In this document: positions 32,690 to 41,553 of the stretch, one piece after another | How the letters are laid out: each line of letters opens with the position of its first letter | How positions within the stretch are numbered: the stretch's first letter is position 1 | NCBI RefSeq assembly: GCF_003402575.1 | Contig: NZ_BGZJ01000002.1 | Location: 62,001 to 126,000 of the forward strand | Length of the DNA stretch: 64,000 nucleotides | Source of the DNA: Mesosutterella multiformis | Lineage (GTDB): Bacteria; Pseudomonadota; Gammaproteobacteria; Burkholderiales; Burkholderiaceae_F | Direction of reading: 5' to 3' | Made by a program: the position numbers and the translations under genes | Notes under the pieces: model-generated | What the model saw: the letters and a program-made list of their open reading frames with translations, nothing else | Databases searched by the model: none | Told to the model about the DNA's origin: nothing

Positions 32690-33895
32690 ATGGAAAAGAA
32701 GTCGCTTGCGATACTCGCTACGTCGCACTTTGTGACCGACCTGAATCTTGGGTCGCTCCCCGCCGTGCTCCCGTTTTTCGTGACGGTCTATGGGTTTGAC
32801 TACAAGTCGGTCGCCGGGCTCATGTTCGCGTCGAGCTGCCTTAGCACCATCGTGCAGCCGTTTTTCGGGTGGCTCGCCGATAAAGGCCCCCGCCACTGGT
32901 TCATGGGGCTCGGGCTCCTGATCTGCGGGATCTCGTTCGCGCTCGCCGGGTTCTTCACGAACTACTGGGCGATTTTCGCCGCGATCCTGCTCTCCGGTGT
33001 CGGAAGCGCGATCTTCCACCCCGAGGCCGCGAAACTCGTGAACGCGATTTCTGGCGCTAAGCGCGGCATGGGAATGAGCGTCTTTTCAGTGGGCGGGAAC
33101 GGCGGCTTCGGCGCGGGGCCGCTTCTCGCGGTGGCGCTCATCACGGCGTTCGGGCTCCACGGCATGGCGTTCTACGCGATCATGGCGCTCGCGGTCGGGG
33201 TGCCGCTTCTACTCTTCAGCTCCAGAATCAAGGTGCCAAACGAAGGCGTTAAGCCTGTGAAAGCCGCAGCGGCGGTCGCGGAAGATCCTCAGGCGAACGA
33301 CTGGAAGTCGTTCTCGAAACTCACGGTCTTTATCGTCCTTCGGTCCGCCTGCTACACCGGGATCAATAGCTTCCTTCCGCTCTACTGCATTTATTCCCTT
33401 GGGGCCTCTCACTCCGCCGCGAGCGCGACGGTGTCGGTGCTTGCCTTTGCCGGCATCTTCTGCACGTTCCTTGGGGGGCCGCTCGCCGACCGCTTCGGCT
33501 ACGCGAAGATGATCCGGATCGGGAGCCTGCTCCTTGTGCCCGCGATCGCGCTTGCCGTCCTTCCGCATAGCCTCTTCTGGGTCTACGCGATGCTGATCCC
33601 GATCAGTCTCGCGTTCAATATCACCTACTCCCCGTTTGTCGTTCTCGGGCAGAACTTCCTCGCGAAGAGTGTCGGGTTCGCGTCCGGCATTACGCTTGGG
33701 ATCTCGTTCAGCGCGGGCGGCATTCTCGCGCCGGGCCTTGGGTGGTTCGGGGACAAGTTTGGGATCGCGTTCACGATGGGGCTCCTTGTGGTGCTCGCCC
33801 TCGCCGCTCATCTGATCTCCTACTTCATCCCGAAGAAGCCCGCGGGGACTCCGGCAGCCGAAGTGAAACCGGAGCCCGCGAAACCCGCCGCCTGA
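32690..33895 (+). CDS. MFS transporter, fosmidomycin-resistance (Fsr) type
   Basis: This 401-residue protein has 12 membrane segments. The N-terminal HFVTDLNLGSLPAVLPF and the IFHPEAAKLV motif after helix 4 are characteristic of Fsr-like drug exporters. GAGGA precedes the ATG. A second member, next to an AraC regulator, lies at 42398-43564. The substrate is unknown. Confidence 0.85.
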   Translation: MEKKSLAILATSHFVTDLNLGSLPAVLPFFVTVYGFDYKSVAGLMFASSCLSTIVQPFFGWLADKGPRHWFMGLGLLICGISFALAGFFTNYWAIFAAILLSGVGSAIFHPEAAKLVNAISGAKRGMGMSVFSVGGNGGFGAGPLLAVALITAFGLHGMAFYAIMALAVGVPLLLFSSRIKVPNEGVKPVKAAAAVAEDPQANDWKSFSKLTVFIVLRSACYTGINSFLPLYCIYSLGASHSAASATVSVLAFAGIFCTFLGGPLADRFGYAKMIRIGSLLLVPAIALAVLPHSLFWVYAMLIPISLAFNITYSPFVVLGQNFLAKSVGFASGITLGISFSAGGILAPGLGWFGDKFGIAFTMGLLVVLALAAHLISYFIPKKPAGTPAAEVKPEPAKPAA

Positions 33896-33918
33896 CCGGA
33901 CCGGGTTTCTTCCCAAAT

Positions 33919-33955
33919 AAAAAGCCTCTTTCTTCCGATAGAAAGAGGCTTTTTT
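33919..33955. terminator. Bidirectional terminator
   Basis: AAAAGCCTCTTTC/GAAAGAGGCTTTT between convergent genes, T-runs on both strands. Confidence 0.9.
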
Positions 33956-34000
33956 GATGGCCTTGAGCGCCTAAGGGGATTGAGGCGCTGGTTCTCGCTC

Positions 34001-34615
34001 TCAGTCTTCCTTCAGCCGGCCCTTCGCGGCGTTGGGCTTAATAAAGTGCTCGAGCTGCCAGGCCCAGAGCGCTTCGGATCCCTCGTGCGTCCGGGCATTC
34101 CGCTTCATCACCTGCGAGACCTTCACGCCGTGCTCGTTCCAGGCGCGGCCATCCGTCGCCGCGTTCAGCATCATCGGCTGGAACCGGTCAAGCGACCGCG
34201 CGAATTTCGCTTCAGGCGTTTCCCACGCCTCAAACTCTTCCCAGAGAGCGCGCATTGTCTTCCCCTGATCCTCGGGGAGCTTCGAGAAGAGGCGGTCCGC
34301 GCCGCTCGTTTCCCGCGTTTTCTGCGTCGCCGCGCCCGCCGCGTCGTACGCGAACGTGTCCCCGGCGTAGATCTCCACGAGGTCGTGGATCAGGAGCATC
34401 TGGATCACGCGGCCGGTGTCGACTTTTTTGTTCGCGTATTCGGAAAGCACCATCGCCATCACGGCCATATGCCACGCGTGCTCGGCATCCGTCTCTTTCC
34501 GCGACTCATCCGCGAGATACGTTTCCCGGACAATCGTCTTCTCTTTATCAATCTCAAGGCAGAAGTCGAGCTGGCGCTTCAGCCGCTCTTCCTTCTCCGC
34601 AATGTCGTTCGCCAC
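34001..34615 (-). CDS. HD-domain phosphohydrolase (YfbR/nucleotidase-like)
   Basis: This 204-residue protein shows metal-binding HD motifs: the His in DAEHAWHMA, the HD pair in LIHDLVEIYAGDTF and a later Asp in RSLDRFQPM. Relatives dephosphorylate nucleoside monophosphates. The start is GTG 34615 with GGAG upstream. It is the only gene on the minus strand between the two MFS genes. Confidence 0.82.
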   Translation of the reverse strand: MANDIAEKEERLKRQLDFCLEIDKEKTIVRETYLADESRKETDAEHAWHMAVMAMVLSEYANKKVDTGRVIQMLLIHDLVEIYAGDTFAYDAAGAATQKTRETSGADRLFSKLPEDQGKTMRALWEEFEAWETPEAKFARSLDRFQPMMLNAATDGRAWNEHGVKVSQVMKRNARTHEGSEALWAWQLEHFIKPNAAKGRLKED

Positions 34616-34719
34616 ACCTGTCTCCGATAGATACCCGACCCCGGGGCTGAGTTCTTTTTTCTCTATCCCGGCACCGAAGCCAACATTTTAGAAATCAAAT
34701 CGATAGAATGGAGCCATTT

Positions 34720-34735
34720 GCTCAAAATTTTGAGC
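34720..34735. promoter_or_regulatory. 16-bp perfect palindrome before an MFS gene
   Basis: GCTCAAAATTTTGAGC lies 25 bp upstream of the start. It could be an operator or a short AT hairpin; no regulator gene is adjacent. Confidence 0.45.
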
Positions 34736-34759
34736 GGCTTTAAAAACCTTAGGTGAGTA

Positions 34760-35899
34760 ATGTCAGCAAAACTGAAGCTCCGGGCGGATACGCTCAGCTG
34801 CTTTTTCTATTTTCTGATGGTGGGTGTCTACTACGCCCTTTTCACGTCCCGGCTTCCGGCCATCAAGGCGGAAACCGGAATCGGAAACGCCGAGGTGGGA
34901 ATTTCGCTTCTCACGCTCGGGATCGCATCCGTCACTGGTCTCATTTTCTGCGGCCGACTGATTGAGCGTTTCACGTCGCGCCGCCTCCTTCAGGTGTCAT
35001 CGGTCGCCCTCTGCCTCATCGTCCCGTTCGCGGGTCTCGCCCCGAACGCCGTGACGCTTTACCTCGTGACAGCGTGTCTCGGGCTCGCGATCGCGATCTG
35101 GGATGTCTGCATGAACGCTCAGGCGCTGCTCCTTGAAATCGAGACGCATGGCCGCTATATGGGGAAAATGCAGGCGGGCTACAGCTTCGGCTGCATCCTG
35201 GGGGCCCTCGTCGGCGCCCTGTTCGCTTACTTCGCGCTCTCCCCCTTTGTCACGTTCCTCGCCTTTTCTCTCACGACGCTCTTCTTCTGGAGCTTCGCGT
35301 TCCGGCATCTGAAGGATGACCTCCCGCGTCAGAAAACGGAGAAGCGGGGCCGGATGCCGCTTTTTATCTATTTCTGCGGGCTTCTTGAAATCCTCGCCTT
35401 TACGGGCGAAGGCTCGATCGGCGACTGGGGCTCAATCTTCCTTCACTCCGCGAAGGGGGCGACTGAGGCGACCGCGGCGCTGAGTTTCGGTGTCTGCGCG
35501 CTCGCGATGACGCTCGTCCGGACGCAGAGCGACTCGCTTCGCGAAAAAATCGGGGATCAGAAGCTGATCGGGGGCGGGGCGCTTCTTGCCGCGGCTGGGT
35601 TCCTCCTTTCGATCTTCGTCTCAAACCCCTGGGTGTGCCTCGTCGGTTTCGCGATGATCGGGGCCGGCATCGCCCCCGCGGTCCCGGTCATCATGAGCCG
35701 CGCGGGAACGTACCCCGGAGTGGATCCGGGTGCCGCCTGCGCGACGGTCTCAACGCTTGGCTACGGGACGCTTCTCTTTATCCCGCCGCTTCTCGGCTCC
35801 GTCGCTGAGCATGTGGGTCTGGATACGGCGTTCTTTATCCCGTTCACGATGGCGTTGCTGCTCTTCGCGGGGAGCTTCGCGCTGAAACCCCGGAACTGA
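34760..35899 (+). CDS. MFS transporter (YbjJ-like)
   Basis: This 379-residue protein has 12 membrane segments. The features SRLPAIKAETG, the MNAQALLLE segment and GEGSIGDWGSIFL match the YbjJ-type MFS branch, often linked to sugar or fucose-like substrates. AGGTGA lies immediately before the ATG. It is followed by its own terminator. Confidence 0.82.
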   Translation: MSAKLKLRADTLSCFFYFLMVGVYYALFTSRLPAIKAETGIGNAEVGISLLTLGIASVTGLIFCGRLIERFTSRRLLQVSSVALCLIVPFAGLAPNAVTLYLVTACLGLAIAIWDVCMNAQALLLEIETHGRYMGKMQAGYSFGCILGALVGALFAYFALSPFVTFLAFSLTTLFFWSFAFRHLKDDLPRQKTEKRGRMPLFIYFCGLLEILAFTGEGSIGDWGSIFLHSAKGATEATAALSFGVCALAMTLVRTQSDSLREKIGDQKLIGGGALLAAAGFLLSIFVSNPWVCLVGFAMIGAGIAPAVPVIMSRAGTYPGVDPGAACATVSTLGYGTLLFIPPLLGSVAEHVGLDTAFFIPFTMALLLFAGSFALKPRN

Positions 35900-35928
35900 T
35901 CCGCGAGCCGGTCAGAACCCGGAAACAG

Positions 35929-35952
35929 AAGGAGCCTTCGGGCTCCTTTTTT
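35929..35952 (+). terminator. Intrinsic terminator of the MFS gene
   Basis: AGGAGCC-TTCG-GGCTCCT with T6: UUCG tetraloop. Confidence 0.9.
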
Positions 35953-35990
35953 ATTGACAGGATCTATCCGCCAGGATCTTTGAACCCCAA

Positions 35991-36024
35991 AAAAATTCCG
36001 GCGCTTTACAGAGTAAAGCCCGGA
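35991..36024 (-). terminator. Intrinsic terminator of the nitroreductase operon
   Basis: GCTTTAC/GTAAAGC inside CCGG/CCGG, T7 on the minus strand. Confidence 0.85.
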
Positions 36025-36049
36025 GTTCGGTCGGAAACCCGTTCGACGC

Positions 36050-36550
36050 TTACTTCACATAGTGAACGCGGGAAGGATCAAAGCGCTTTTCCTGCGGGTG
36101 GTCATCAAGGGGATAGCCAATCGCGACGAGCGCGAAGGGGACCACGGTGGAGGGGAGCGACAGAATTTCCGTCACTTTATCCATCCGGTCCTCTAGCGGC
36201 ATGAGGCTCATCCAGGTGCCGCCGAGATCGAGCTGCTCCGCTTCCAGAAGGATCGAGAGTGTCGCGGCCGAGAGATCCATCTGGCAGTTTTCGGGGTAGA
36301 TGAGTTTCGGCTTCACGAGGCACGGGACGATCACGACCGGGGCCTTCGCCGCGGCTTCCGCGTAGGGGGAGGCAAGCGACAGCGCCTCTTTCGTCTTCGG
36401 GTCCGTCACTACCCAGAATTCCCACGGGCGCTGATCGCCCGCGGACGGCGCCTGCATCGCGGCTTTGAGGAGACGGGTGATAAGGGCGTCATCGACCGGG
36501 AGATCGCGGAACTCACGGACGCTTACTCGGGTAAAAATCGGGTCAGTCAT
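36050..36550 (-). CDS. Nitroreductase-family flavoprotein
   Basis: This 166-residue protein has the nitroreductase signature RVSVREF at the N-terminus, APSAGDQRPWEFWVVTD for FMN contact and the C-terminal IGYPLDDHP. It is a compact cytoplasmic form of the fold. Its start overlaps the last 8 bp of the exported homologue upstream, so the two are translationally coupled. Confidence 0.88.
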   Translation of the reverse strand: MTDPIFTRVSVREFRDLPVDDALITRLLKAAMQAPSAGDQRPWEFWVVTDPKTKEALSLASPYAEAAAKAPVVIVPCLVKPKLIYPENCQMDLSAATLSILLEAEQLDLGGTWMSLMPLEDRMDKVTEILSLPSTVVPFALVAIGYPLDDHPQEKRFDPSRVHYVK

Positions 36551-37148
36551 TTCGGTTCTTTTTTTTCCAGGTGTTCGAGTGGATACGGGCGGGGTTGTGG
36601 CGGAAGGCGCTCGCGCCTGAAACGGCGTCAGCCGGGACTTTGCCGACTGCCACCATGATTTCAGGAATAACGTCAGCGGGGAGCCCGAGCGCCTTCTGAG
36701 ACGCGGTGATACGGGACTTCACCGGCGCGAGACTCATCGGGACCGAGTGGAGTCCCAGGTGCCCCGCCTCTGCGAGCACGGCTTCGGCCGCGGCCCCCGC
36801 GTCAAACTGCACGAGGTCCTCAATCCGCGTGTCTTTCAGATTCGCGCAGATCACGAGCACCGCGGGAGCGGTCGAGAGCGCGGAGGCGAAGGGCGACGCG
36901 GCTTTGAGGTTCTTCATCACCGCTTTATCCGTCACCCAAACGAATTCGAGCGACCGCTGATTGACCGCGGTCGGAGCGGAAAACGCGGCGGCGGTCAGCG
37001 TATCAAGAGTGGCTTTCGGAAGAGGATCCGACAGATAAGTTCTCGCGGTGGAGCGGGCGAAGACGTCACCGTCCGCCGGTGTCACCGCCATAGCTGAGGC
37101 TGGAATCAGGAGTGCGCTCAGTGCACACAGAGCGGCTGTTATTTTCAT
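36543..37148 (-). CDS. Exported nitroreductase-like protein
   Basis: This protein of about 201 residues starts at ATG 37148 (AAAGGA upstream) with a Sec signal ending ASAMA. The body is nitroreductase-like (STARTYLSDPLP, APTAVNQRSLEFVWVTD, AVGKVPAD). A Sec route is odd for an FMN enzyme, since FMN normally binds in the cytoplasm, so FMN would have to be loaded outside or the protein may not bind it. The C-terminal KKKNRND overlaps the next gene. Confidence 0.78.
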   Translation of the reverse strand: MKITAALCALSALLIPASAMAVTPADGDVFARSTARTYLSDPLPKATLDTLTAAAFSAPTAVNQRSLEFVWVTDKAVMKNLKAASPFASALSTAPAVLVICANLKDTRIEDLVQFDAGAAAEAVLAEAGHLGLHSVPMSLAPVKSRITASQKALGLPADVIPEIMVAVGKVPADAVSGASAFRHNPARIHSNTWKKKNRND

Positions 37149-37272
37149 TTCTGTCCTTTTTTCGACCGGGAGCACCGGCTCCCGGGATTTCAGGACGCTA
37201 TCGTAAACGGAAATTCATAACGCTGAGAGACTGGGTTTGAGAATCAAGGAGAAAGGAGAAATCGCATACCCC

Positions 37273-37592
37273 AGACAGCGCAAAACCCGCGGAGGCGGCT
37301 CGCGCGGGCTTTGCATGGAGGGGCGATTGCGGCCGGAGCAGCTGTCTTACATCGCCGATCCTCCGAATTGAGAGCCCCGGGGGTTAGATGCCAGCTATGG
37401 GCTTTTTCCGGGGCTGATGCGGGAGCAGATCTTGCCGGAACCTCTAACTGTTCCAGATCTCCCGTGCGCATAACTATTATCGCTCTTCAGACCCGCTTTT
37501 GCCCTATCGAAAATCCTGTTGTTTCAGTGAGTTATTTGTTCTATACTTGAAAAGTTGGAGGTGATTCGGGGGAGCCCGTTCACCTCCTTTTT
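37273..37592 (+). repeat. 320-bp structured element R, copy 1
   Basis: Three copies of this element occur in the window. Each has a 5' GC hairpin (CCCGCGG...CGCGGG), a GAGCCCCGG/CCGGGGCT type hairpin, an AGATCT-GGAAC/GTTCC-AGATCT stem, a conserved promoter TTGTTT-17-TATACT (37519-37547) and, 9-10 bp later, a GGAGGTGA/TCACCTCC-type terminator hairpin with T5. A transcript from that promoter would be only about 40 nt. Short frames here are not conserved between copies. Confidence 0.7.
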
Positions 37593-37718
37593 CGTGCGCG
37601 CTTTTAAAAGCGGTCCAGGTTTCGCTTCCTCACTCCCCCACAGGAAAAGGCACCTTAAACGCTTCCCGCATTTCCGCCGTTTTCAGAGCAGTTCTTGCCC
37701 TTCCTCTCTGCTATCCCG

Positions 37719-37986
37719 CTATGCGTATCTATCAGTTCCTGATAGATCTTCCATAAATCCTATTAGCAGCTATCAGGATTTCTTTAAAACCTCATACGGT
37801 GAACCTCTCGCCGAATCGCCCTGATGGGGGATGAATGCGGGAAATGGAGTTGAGAGTGAAGCTCGGTTCGGCGGGTGCTTAGACAATTGGGCTCACTCCC
37901 CGAGTTGCTATCAGTTCCTATCAGATGCTGATAGGGCTTCCTTAAAAAATATTAGCTGCTGATAGAACTTCATACAAAACTCATAG
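37719..37986. repeat. Family-A arrays
   Basis: Units at 37719, 37729, 37739, then 37760 (21 bp) and 37770; second array at 37908, 37918, 37928, about 37949, 37959 and 37980. Steps are 10 or 21 bp, that is one or two helical turns. Confidence 0.85.
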
Positions 37987-38092
37987 TGAGCGCCGGCGGC
38001 CAGATCGATCGAAAAGCGGGAAAGCGCGAAAAGGACAGAAGCCTGGGTAGGGGTTGGGCAGGAATCAGGAAACGGCGTTCATCAGACAAAAG

Positions 38093-38405
38093 CAAAGCCC
38101 GCGGAGGCGGCTCGCGCGGGCTTTGCGGAAGGGGCGACCGCAGCGGAGTTAGCTGTCTTACATCGCCGGTCCTTCGAATTGAGAGCCCTGGAGGTTAGAT
38201 GCCAGCTACGGGCTTTTTCCAGGGCTGATGCGGGAGCAGATCTTGCCGGAACCTTTAACTGTTCCAGATCTCTCCGTTCGCATAACTATTATGCTTCCGG
38301 AGCCTCTTTTTCGCCTCATCGAAAATCCTGTTGTTTCAGAGGTTTATCTCTTATAAACTGGAAAAATTGGGGGTGATTCAGGGGAGCCTGATCACCTCCT
38401 TTTCT
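38093..38405 (+). repeat. Structured element R, copy 2
   Basis: Same order of hairpins as copy 1. The promoter is TTGTTT-17-TAAACT; the terminator hairpin pairs GGTGATtc/gaTCACC and is followed by TTTTC. An A-array starts 56 bp after it. Confidence 0.7.
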
Positions 38406-38460
38406 TTTGCCCTCTAGCACCTGCTCTATTGACGCAATTGCTTTGATATTCGCAGTCTCT

Positions 38461-38539
38461 TCTATCAGTTTCTATTAGCTGCTGATAGATCTTCAATAAA
38501 AACTATCAAAATCTATCAGTTTCTCAATCATTTCTCATA
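38461..38539. repeat. Family-A array
   Basis: Units at 38461, 38471, 38481, 38502, 38512, 38522 and 38533; the later ones are decayed. Confidence 0.8.
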
Positions 38540-38787
38540 CCGATGGGAACCGCTCACCGGTGAGCCGCGCATTGCGAAGCGACGCTAGTGCCTGGGCAGA
38601 AAAGACTCTCTGTTACTGAGCCTGAGACGGCGGGTTTGTCACGGAAGCGCCAAAGCCAACGCTGGCCCCGATTACGGCTGTGGTGATGTGGCGCTTAGGG
38701 ACGATGCCTGCTGCGAAGCTGTTTGAGTGTTGGGCATGGAGAGGCCTTTATATGCTGCCCGACATTTTCAGGAATTTCGACCTGGTC

Positions 38788-39118
38788 TTTTGCCGTCTGC
38801 AGGCGAAGGGCTTTTCGGACAAAAGGAATCTCTTTTCTTGAAAAATTTATGCACGCGTGCATAAATGCGTGCATACGTGATGACTCCTATTGTGCTTTAC
38901 AGCAGCCCTGCCGGACTATTGTCCGACAAGTTCTGTATCGGAAAAATAAGAGAGGAAAGAATCGCTTAGGAATGCCGGACAAGGCGAACCCTCCTGGCCG
39001 TTGAGAGTCTTTTCACCGTCTGCTGGCGAAATGCTTTTCGGAGAAAAAGCATAGCTTCTCTCGATAAATTTATACACGCGTGCATAAACTCGTTTTTAAC
39101 TTATGCACGCATGTATAA
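38788..39118. repeat. Triplicated 18-bp palindrome within an 85-bp duplication
   Basis: TTATGCACGCGTGCATAA (38847-38864, perfect), TTATACACGCGTGCATAA (39070-39087) and TTATGCACGCATGTATAA (39101-39118). The first two sit at the end of about 85-bp duplicated segments (38788-38868 and 39006-39090) sharing GTCTGC-GGCGAA-GCTTTTCGGA. They look like operators of an unseen regulator; no gene lies next to them. The region 38540-39416 holds no convincing CDS. Confidence 0.65.
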
Positions 39119-39416
39119 AAATTATCCTTTGTAGGTATATCGAGTCTTCCTGCGATTTTCTCTTAAGCGATTGATTTTATTTTATTACCCCGATTCTTGG
39201 CGCCCCTCACACCGCTATTACCGACACGTAAGAAAGCCCGTGCCTCCGGACGCATCTATTGTGAGGGCTTTGCCAGGACAGGTTCTTCTCAAAAGAGCTG
39301 CGTTTCTGAGAGTCGCTTCATCAGCGCCAGAAATTGACCCACCTCAGCCAGAGAAACACCGCCTGTTGCAGGAATCCGTTTAAAGAAACGCATCCAAGAT
39401 CTTCGTTCGTTTCCTT

Positions 39417-39464
39417 CTATCAGGAACTGATAGTTTTTATGCCTTTTCTATCAGCTGCTATTAT
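39417..39464. repeat. Family-A array beside the IS30 element
   Basis: Units at 39417, 39427, 39448 and 39458. The array ends 12 bp before the insertion sequence. Confidence 0.75.
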
Positions 39465-39475
39465 TTTTTGAGGGC

Positions 39476-40576
39476 GAATTATCACTTCAAGTGCAAAGCC
39501 TGAGAAAAGAATAGTGGCCCATAAAGCTTCCATAATAGAGATTGTCAAGATAACTATAGAGGGAGCTCATGAGCCACTATCATCATCTTACTCTTCGGGA
39601 CAGAGTATTTATTTCGGCTTTAACGATTTCAGGCAAATCCCTGTCTGAAATTGCATGTGCGATTGGGAAAAATGTTTCTACGATCTCCCGCGAACTGAAG
39701 CGAAACAAGGCTGTATCGGCCCAGGATGGGGCTTCAGCTGCCTATGATCCCTGTGCCGCGCAGGCCCGATATCAGAGACAGAGAAAGCATTGCGGAAAGA
39801 GAAACATTCTGAAGTCTGACTCGTTGCTGACAAGGATTGTCTCAAATCTGCTGGTTAAGAAATTCTGGTCTCCGGAGCAGATTCAATACCGTCTCAGAAA
39901 GGAGCTGCCGAATCTAAGGATCAGCGCCACGACAATCTACCGAGGAATCAATTCTGGCTTTCTGGATCGCTTTGTGGATGGCCGAAAGATGTCCCGACAC
40001 CTGCGACACCACGGTAAAACGCGTCACCGTAAAGGCATGACCGAGAGGCGAGGAAAGATCCAGATCACTCACAGCATTGAAGAGCGACCCCTGGAAGCTC
40101 AGAACAGATCTCGCCTGGGGGATTGGGAAGGCGATACCGTCATCGGAAAAAAGGGCGGAGCCTGCCTCACGACTCTGGTCGATAGGAAGTCCGGCTTTCT
40201 CTGTGGCGGGAAAACCGCTTCCAAGACTGCGGCCGATGTGTCTGCCGTAATTGAGAAATCTCTGTCAGATAAGGATCTGCGTACGATTACCGTAGATCGC
40301 GGAAAAGAATTTTCCTGGGCTGAAAAACTGGAGAAAGATCTCAGAACCAAAGTGTATTTCTGCTTGCCTCATCATCCATGGGAGAAAGGAAGTAATGAAA
40401 ATACAAACGGACTTCTTAGAGACTTTTTCCCAAAAGGAATGAGTATCGATAAAATTTCTCAGGCAGAAGTTCAGAAACGGTTCAATGCTCTGAATTTCAG
40501 ACCCAGAAAACGTCTCAATTGGAAGTGTCCGGCTGAAGTCTTTTATTCAGTAACTTTGCACTTGATTTGATAATTC
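39476..40576 (+). mobile_element. IS30-family insertion sequence
   Basis: Imperfect inverted ends of about 30 bp (GAATTATCA-N2-TCAAGTGCAAAG at both ends, facing inward) enclose a single transposase gene. I could not fix the target duplication; IS30 members make 2-3 bp. Length about 1.1 kb. Confidence 0.8.
39569..40570 (+). CDS. IS30-family transposase
   Basis: This 333-residue protein has an N-terminal HTH (GKSLSEIACAIGKNVSTISRELKRN) and a DDE catalytic core: LGDWEGDTVIG, a central Asp in ITVDRGKEF and the HHPWEKGSNENTNGLLRDFFPKG Glu region (written in parts, HHPWEKGSNENTNG then LLRDFFPKG). GAGGGAG precedes the ATG. It is intact and probably active. Confidence 0.93.
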   Translation: MSHYHHLTLRDRVFISALTISGKSLSEIACAIGKNVSTISRELKRNKAVSAQDGASAAYDPCAAQARYQRQRKHCGKRNILKSDSLLTRIVSNLLVKKFWSPEQIQYRLRKELPNLRISATTIYRGINSGFLDRFVDGRKMSRHLRHHGKTRHRKGMTERRGKIQITHSIEERPLEAQNRSRLGDWEGDTVIGKKGGACLTTLVDRKSGFLCGGKTASKTAADVSAVIEKSLSDKDLRTITVDRGKEFSWAEKLEKDLRTKVYFCLPHHPWEKGSNENTNGLLRDFFPKGMSIDKISQAEVQKRFNALNFRPRKRLNWKCPAEVFYSVTLHLI

Positions 40577-40642
40577 ACCAGTAAAGACTCATAGAAGGCT
40601 TCAGTGTGGGAACTGAGAGAACGCGGGGAGGTTTTGAGTGTT

Positions 40643-40961
40643 CAGACAAGAGCAAAGCCCGCGGAGGCGGCTCGCGCGGGCTTTGCGGAAGGGGCGATCG
40701 CAGCGGAGTTAGCTGTCTTACATCGCCGGTCCTTCGAATTGAGAGCCCCGGTGGTTAGATGCCCTACTGGCTTTTCCCGGGGCTGATGCGGGAGCAGATC
40801 TTTGCGGAACCTCTAACTGTTCCAGATCTCTCCGTGCGCATAACTATTATGCTTCCGAACCCCACTTTTCGCCTCATCGAAAATCCTGTTGTCCCAAGAG
40901 ATTCAGTGATCTACACTTAAAAAGTTGAGGTGATCCGGGGTCTTTCCGGGTCACCTTTTTT
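40643..40961 (+). repeat. Structured element R, copy 3
   Basis: Promoter TTGTCC-17-TACACT; terminator hairpin AGGTGA/TCACCT with T6. An A-array starts 59 bp later, and that array and the one after copy 1 begin with the same CCGCTATGCGTAT, so R and the A-array have moved or duplicated together. Confidence 0.7.
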
Positions 40962-41019
40962 CGTTTCCGATGCCCCAGGGGACGGATGAGCGGACCGCGG
41001 CTCCCGTTGTTCCTTCCCG

Positions 41020-41087
41020 CTATGCGTATCTATCAGCAGCTGATAGTTTCTCAATAAAAACTATTAGAAAATCTTAGGAACTATCAG
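41020..41087. repeat. Family-A array
   Basis: Units at 41020, 41030, 41040, 41050, 41061 and 41081, plus a decayed one near 41073. Confidence 0.8.
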
Positions 41088-41237
41088 GAACCTCTTCCCC
41101 TGCCATCCTTGAATCGGTTTTCGCTAACCGCCTTGAACCGTCCACATTCAATTCCAGGATCCTTCGCCGATCGTTCACCCTACAGCCAAATGTTCACAAA
41201 GTATCTGATTTGATCTCTTATGACACTTTTGTCTGCT

Positions 41238-41264
41238 GTGAACGGAAGCGTTCACTATTTTTCC
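41238..41264 (+). terminator. Hairpin with T-tract in gene-free DNA
   Basis: GTGAACG-GAAG-CGTTCAC followed by TATTTTT. No gene precedes it on this strand. GTTCAC recurs at about 41174 and 41192, so the stem may instead be one of several protein sites. Confidence 0.4.
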
Positions 41265-41458
41265 TGATCCCGGAAAATCGGAGAACCGCAAAGCCCGATC
41301 TGGCTTAAATTTCTTCGCGCTCGGAGTTGTCTGATTGATTCATAGATAAAAGTAATATCTAAATATGGTCATAGCTTTTACTTGTAAACTACTTTTGTAG
41401 TTGGCATGCCTACAACACGAAACTGACCCCCAGCGTGCCCTGAGCCGCTTTATTGTGC

Positions 41459-41527
41459 CTATCAGCCGTTCTATAAAATCTATTAGCTGCTATGAGTTTT
41501 TATGAATCCGCTATCAGCATCTGTTAA
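41459..41527. repeat. Family-A array upstream of the AraC gene
   Basis: Units at 41459, 41471, 41480, 41490, 41511 and 41521; it ends 26 bp before the start codon. Confidence 0.75.
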
Positions 41528-41553
41528 CTCGAACCGTGTGAAGCCCTGTCACT

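Noticed and set aside
37311-38376. Similar short frames in element R copies 1 and 2
   Set aside because: The frame is not kept in copy 3 and crosses hairpins and promoter; better explained as non-coding.
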